DNA of 47,301 bases from Alphaproteobacteria bacterium (GTDB lineage Bacteria > Pseudomonadota > Alphaproteobacteria > Caulobacterales > Aquidulcibacteraceae): assembly GCA_027488965.1 (NCBI GenBank), contig JAIYAO010000140.1, forward strand, positions 1-47,301, written 5' to 3'. The position numbers were made by a program, and so were the translations under genes. Below, one piece after another: positions 44,547 to 47,301 of the stretch; the first letter of the stretch is position 1; every line of letters starts with the position of its first letter. The notes beneath the pieces are model-generated. The model was not told the origin of the DNA and made no database searches. It saw only the letters and a list, made by a program, of their open reading frames with translations.

Positions 44547-46445
44547 ATGACCACACGACGCGACGCCCTTTACCTGGGCGCCGGCGGCCTCGCCGCCCTG
44601 CTCACGGGCTGCGCCGGCACGCCCGCCGCTACCCCCGCCGCCGGCCCCTCCACCGGCGCCGGCGCCCCGCAGCAGGCGGCGCTCGACGCCTTCTTCGAGA
44701 CCATTTTCGAGGAGCGCATCGCCCGCTCGCCCCAGTTCGCCACGGGTCTCGGCGACCGGCGCGGCTACGACCGGTGGGACGACATTTCCGACGCCCGCAC
44801 CGCCGAGGACCAGGCGCTGGGCCGCGCCCGCGTGGAAGAGATGCGCCGCAACTTCCAGCCCGCGAATCTCACCCCCGCCGGCCTGCTCTCGTTCCGCATG
44901 TTCGAGGCCGAAGCCGCGCGCAGTGCGGCGGCCTACCGGTGGCGCCGCTACGGCTATCGCTTCGACCAGATGAACGGCGTGCACGCCCGCGCCGCCACGT
45001 TCCTGATCAACCAGCACAAGGTCGCCTCGCTCGCCGATGCGGAGGCGTACGTGGCACGCCTCAACGGGCTTGGGCCCTACATGCGCCAGCAGATCGCGCA
45101 GGCCGAAGCATCCGCCGCCGCCGGCATCGTGATGCCGCGCTTCGTCTACGACATGGCGATTCCCGGCGCGTCCAACATCATCAAGGGCGCCCCGTTCGAC
45201 GGCCCTGCGATCGGCGATGCGCAACTGGCCGGGTTGCTTGCGGCGGACGCCTCGCGCGCCGGCCCGCAGAGCCCGCTGTGGAGCGATCTGCTGAAGAAGC
45301 TGAAGGCGCTCGATGCGCCGGCGGCGGACAAGGCGCGGCTGCTGGGCGCCGGGCGCGATGCGCTGCTCACCTCGGTGAAGCCGGCCTACGACGCCGTGCT
45401 CGCCATGCTCGCCGCCCATCGCGCCCGCGCGGGCGACGACGACGGCGTGTGGCGCCTGCCCGACGGGGCGGCCTACTACGCGAGCCTGCTGGAGCGCCAG
45501 ACCACCACGAAGCTCAGCGGCGACGACATCCACCGCATCGGTCTGGAGCAGGTGGCGCGCCTGCACGGCGAGATGCGCGCCATCATGGCGCGCGTGGGAT
45601 TCAGCGGCGACCTGCGCGCCTTCTTCGACGTGATGGAAACCGACGCCCGCTTCTACGAACCGCAGACCGCGGAAGGCAAAGCGTCCTACATCCGCAAGGC
45701 GACGGTCGCGATCGACGCCATGCGCGAGAAACTGCCCGCGTACTTCGCCCTGCTGCCGAAGGCGCCGGTGGAAGTGCGCGCGGTGGAGGCCTACCGCGAG
45801 AACGGCGCGGGCCTTGCGTTCTACGAACGCCCGGCGGCGGACGGTTCTCGTCCCGGCGTGTACTACGCCAACACCGTGGATATGAAGGCGCTGCCGCTCT
45901 ACCAGCTGGAGGCGCTCGCCTACCACGAGGGCATTCCCGGCCACCACATGCAGATCGCCATCGCGCAGGAGCTCGACGCGGTGCCGCGCTTCCGGCGGTT
46001 CGGCGGCGGCTACACCGCCTATTCGGAAGGGTGGGGCCTCTACAGCGAACGCCTGGCCAAGGAGATGGGCTTCTACACCGATCCGTACTCGGACTTCGGC
46101 CGCCTCACGCTGGAGCTGCGCCGCGCCATCCGCCTCGTGGTGGACACGGGCCTCCACCACAAGCGCTGGCCGCGCCAGCAGGCCATCGACTACATCCTCG
46201 CCAACCAGCCGGGCGACGAGCCCCAGGCACGCAAGGACATCGACCGCTACATCGTCATGCCCGGCCAGGCGACGGCCTACATGATCGGCCAGATGGAGAT
46301 CCTGCGCCTGCGCGAAGCGGCGCGGGCGAAGATGGGGGCGGCGTTCGACATCCGCGGCTTCCACACCGTGGTGCTGGGCGTCGGCGCCGTGCCGCTGGAC
46401 ATCCTTGGTGAACGGGTGGGCGCCTGGAGTGCAGCGGCGGGCTGA
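44547..46445 (+). CDS. DUF885 (M32-like/gluzincin-type) Tat lipoprotein
   Basis: 632 aa. MTTRRDALYLGAGGLAALLTGC is a twin-arginine signal with lipobox LTGC. The DUF885 domain covers the rest: LALGDRRGYDRWDD-like start, GIVMPRFVYDMAI, and the diagnostic YHEGIPGHHMQIAIAQEL (HExxxHH-type metal site, about residue 455) and YTAYSEGWGLYSERLAKEMG about 25 residues later. Members look like zinc peptidases but few have known substrates. GGGGAG stands seven bases before the ATG at 44547; longer in-frame starts reach back through the fliQ region and are shadows. It diverges from fliQ across the CtrA box. Confidence 0.9.
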   Translation: MTTRRDALYLGAGGLAALLTGCAGTPAATPAAGPSTGAGAPQQAALDAFFETIFEERIARSPQFATGLGDRRGYDRWDDISDARTAEDQALGRARVEEMRRNFQPANLTPAGLLSFRMFEAEAARSAAAYRWRRYGYRFDQMNGVHARAATFLINQHKVASLADAEAYVARLNGLGPYMRQQIAQAEASAAAGIVMPRFVYDMAIPGASNIIKGAPFDGPAIGDAQLAGLLAADASRAGPQSPLWSDLLKKLKALDAPAADKARLLGAGRDALLTSVKPAYDAVLAMLAAHRARAGDDDGVWRLPDGAAYYASLLERQTTTKLSGDDIHRIGLEQVARLHGEMRAIMARVGFSGDLRAFFDVMETDARFYEPQTAEGKASYIRKATVAIDAMREKLPAYFALLPKAPVEVRAVEAYRENGAGLAFYERPAADGSRPGVYYANTVDMKALPLYQLEALAYHEGIPGHHMQIAIAQELDAVPRFRRFGGGYTAYSEGWGLYSERLAKEMGFYTDPYSDFGRLTLELRRAIRLVVDTGLHHKRWPRQQAIDYILANQPGDEPQARKDIDRYIVMPGQATAYMIGQMEILRLREAARAKMGAAFDIRGFHTVVLGVGAVPLDILGERVGAWSAAAG

Positions 46446-46515
46446 TTTCGCCCGGATGCGGAAGGCCCTTGCGGGCGACCGCGAACACCATACATTTGCG
46501 GTGTCTTCAACTTTT

Positions 46516-46532
46516 GAAAGGAGGTGATCCAG
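46516..46532 (+). promoter_or_regulatory. Extended ribosome binding site complementary to the 16S rRNA 3' end
   Basis: GAAAGGAGGTGATCCAG is an exact reverse complement, over 17 nt, of the bacterial 16S 3' terminus CTGGATCACCTCCTTTC. The GTG of a 22-codon frame begins at 46532, seven bases after GGAGG, which is optimal spacing. ACCTCCTT at 46574-46581, inside that frame, can pair with AAGGAGGT (46518-46525) over 8 bp, so the site may be masked in the mRNA. A possible weak promoter (TTGCGG 46469, TACATT 46491) precedes it. Confidence 0.7.
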
Positions 46533-46600
46533 TGTCTCATCGTCGCTCGCCAGAGGCAGCCCGCTCGACCTGGACCTCCTTCCGGAGTGTCAGCGCCTAA
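46532..46600 (+). CDS. Putative 22-aa small protein or regulatory peptide
   Basis: A GTG start follows the extended ribosome site at optimal distance and the frame stops with TAA at 46598-46600. The peptide begins MSHRRSPEAARS and ends TSFRSVSA; it is basic and Ser-rich, with no cysteine or membrane segment. Its own coding bases contain the ACCTCCTT element that can mask its ribosome site. It is followed by an intrinsic terminator and by a convergent gene, so it is not a leader for a downstream gene on this strand. The coding status is inference from the ribosome site, frame and terminator; it may also be a non-coding RNA. I recognise no family. Confidence 0.5.
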   Translation: MSHRRSPEAARSTWTSFRSVSA

Positions 46601-46645
46601 GCCGCGCCACGCAGGTCGAAGGATCGCCTCGCGGTCCGACAATGG

Positions 46646-46681
46646 ACGCCGCTCCGGGACACCGGGGCGGCGTTATTGCTT
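46646..46681. terminator. Rho-independent terminator after the mini-gene
   Basis: ACGCCGCTCCGG (46646-46657), loop GACA, CCGGGGCGGCGT (46662-46673): a 12-bp stem with one G-U pair, followed by TATTGCTT. It ends the short transcript at 46500-46680 and lies 14 bases from the stop of the convergent DUF3008 gene. Confidence 0.85.
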
Positions 46682-46694
46682 GGGGAACGCCAGC

Positions 46695-47069
46695 TCACGT
46701 CTTTTTCGCCGCCGCACGCTTGCGCAGGTGAAGGCGGTTGGCCGCGCGCTTTTTGTCCTGGCGGGTTTTCGGCGGCTTGCGCGCCGGCGTCTTGCGCGTC
46801 GCCCTCTTCACCGCAGCCGCTTTGGGGGCGCCGCGCGTCTCTGTCCGCGGGGCCTTCTTCGCCGGCGCCTTCGACACAGCGCGTACCGCACGCTTGCGGG
46901 CCGGCAGCGCCTTGCCGTGCGTCGACGCGAGGTCTTCCAGCTGGTCCTCGCTCATGGACGCCGCCATCTCCCGCGAGGCGCCCCTGAGCTTCGCCTTCGC
47001 CGTCCGGCCGCGTTTTGCGCTGAGCGCCGCGCCGGCGGCCTTCTGCTGGGCTTTGGACTTGGCAGGCAT
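46695..47069 (-). CDS. DUF3008 domain protein with histone-H1-like basic tail
   Basis: 124 aa, strongly basic. The N-terminal half (about 1-55) is a DUF3008 domain (MPAKSKAQQKAAGAALSAKRG, LRGASREMAASMSEDQLEDLASTHGK). The C-terminal half (about 56-124) is Lys/Arg/Ala/Pro-rich in the manner of eukaryotic H1 tails (APAKKAPR, KRATRKTPARKPPKTRQDKKR). DUF3008 proteins are small and uncharacterised; the tail suggests nucleic-acid binding and possibly nucleoid compaction. The upstream GGAGATCTCC includes a Shine-Dalgarno. Binding is inference from composition only. Confidence 0.85.
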   Translation of the reverse strand: MPAKSKAQQKAAGAALSAKRGRTAKAKLRGASREMAASMSEDQLEDLASTHGKALPARKRAVRAVSKAPAKKAPRTETRGAPKAAAVKRATRKTPARKPPKTRQDKKRAANRLHLRKRAAAKKT

Positions 47070-47147
47070 GGGAGATCTCCGGGGCGGCGTGTGGCGCTTG
47101 TGAACCGAAACCGCTGAACGCGCAGGAACGTTCCGCCTCCGCGCCCC

Positions 47148-47301
47148 TTATCCCTCGGCCATCAGCTCCCGCCCGATGAGGAACCGGCGGATCTCGCTCG
47201 TGCCCGCGCCGATCTCGTAGAGCTTGGCGTCGCGCAGGAGCCGCCCGGTGGGATAATCGTTGATGTAGCCGTTGCCGCCGAGCGCCTGGATCGCCTCAAG
47301 C
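47148..47301 (-). CDS. ivd: Isovaleryl-CoA dehydrogenase, 3' end (partial)
   Basis: The gene enters from the right edge; 50 codons and a TAA are visible. The translation [19 protein letters not shown], then [27 protein letters not shown], is the C-terminus of isovaleryl-CoA dehydrogenase, an FAD-dependent acyl-CoA dehydrogenase in leucine catabolism that produces 3-methylcrotonyl-CoA, the substrate of the MccB-type carboxylase at 36101. The conserved GGNGY and [12 protein letters not shown] segments are intact. The active-site glutamate lies upstream of the window. The neighbouring acyl-CoA gene cluster is therefore split from mccB by about 9 kb. Confidence 0.9.
   Translation of the reverse strand, partial: LEAIQALGGNGYINDYPTGRLLRDAKLYEIGAGTSEIRRFLIGRELMAEG

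Noticed and set aside
44520-46364. 614-codon open frame on the minus strand
   Set aside because: Shadow of the DUF885 gene.
46516-46532. Remnant of a 16S rRNA gene 3' end on the minus strand
   Set aside because: Only 17 bases match and flanking sequence is not rRNA; a functional ribosome site with frame and terminator on the + strand explains it better, though not excluded.
46277-46642. 121-codon minus frame across the mini-gene
   Set aside because: No ribosome site or family pattern; it overlaps the DUF885 3' end and the anti-16S element.

Overview
The window is a gene-dense, very GC-rich stretch of chromosome from an alphaproteobacterium, most likely a dimorphic or stalked lineage in or near the Caulobacterales/Hyphomonadales. 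The evidence is a CckA-type hybrid kinase, a CC0125/CC1285-family lipoprotein, a B12-ribonucleotide-reductase-like protein, the accC-aat / DUF2155-mlaD-NDUFA12 gene order, and a perfect CtrA-type box (TTAA-N7-TTAA) in front of flagellar export genes. I see no prophage, integrase, transposase, CRISPR array, tRNA or rRNA gene. Most genes look like vertically inherited core or lineage-specific genes.

Layout. 1-2051: end of accC coupled to aat (+), converging on the NDUFA12-mlaD-DUF2155 operon (-). 2238-5015: a full-length, catalytically decayed NrdJ relative, a probable pseudoenzyme. 5158-10182: pentapeptide protein, medium-chain reductase, VanY peptidase, HtrA-type protease, phenylalanine hydroxylase and a Cys-rich lipoprotein. 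10208-14349: acyl-CoA ligase, secreted protein, pdxH and aroC. 14351-17693: Gmad2 lipoprotein and a methyltransferase/YcgN/RlmD-like operon. 17779-24770: glycine-zipper protein, terminator, tlyA, Tat amidase, TauD dioxygenase and a large 7TM-GAF-PAS adenylate cyclase that is in frame with TauD without a stop between them. 24774-28058: an overlapping acyl-CoA synthetase / two MliC-like lipoproteins / crotonase operon. 28169-34123: phzF, xpaC-like gene and several secreted or lipoprotein genes, one TPR-rich. 34166-38535: patatin-type phospholipase, methylcrotonyl-CoA carboxylase beta subunit and a flavodoxin-fold reductase. 38705-44523: hypothetical gene, single-domain receiver, cckA, flhB, fliR, fliQ and the CtrA box. 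44547-47301: DUF885 Tat lipoprotein, a tiny transcription unit with an extreme ribosome binding site, a DUF3008/histone-H1-like basic protein, and the 3' end of isovaleryl-CoA dehydrogenase.

How the genes work together. The right half suggests a regulatory circuit: CckA is the kinase that feeds phosphate towards CtrA, and its gene lies downstream of fliQ-fliR-flhB, whose upstream region carries a perfect CtrA-type site. A receiver gene resembling CckA's own receiver overlaps the end of cckA. Acyl-CoA and leucine degradation recur (two acyl-CoA ligases, crotonase, mccB, ivd). Stop/start overlaps (ATGA or TTGA) are very common, so translational coupling is probably widespread.

The observations I rate highest are the decayed NrdJ paralogue (2238-5015), the mini-gene at 46516-46681 whose ribosome binding site is complementary over 17 nt to the 3' end of 16S rRNA and could be masked by a hairpin, and the CtrA box/fliQR-flhB/cckA arrangement. 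All family calls come from reading the sequence. No database search was run.
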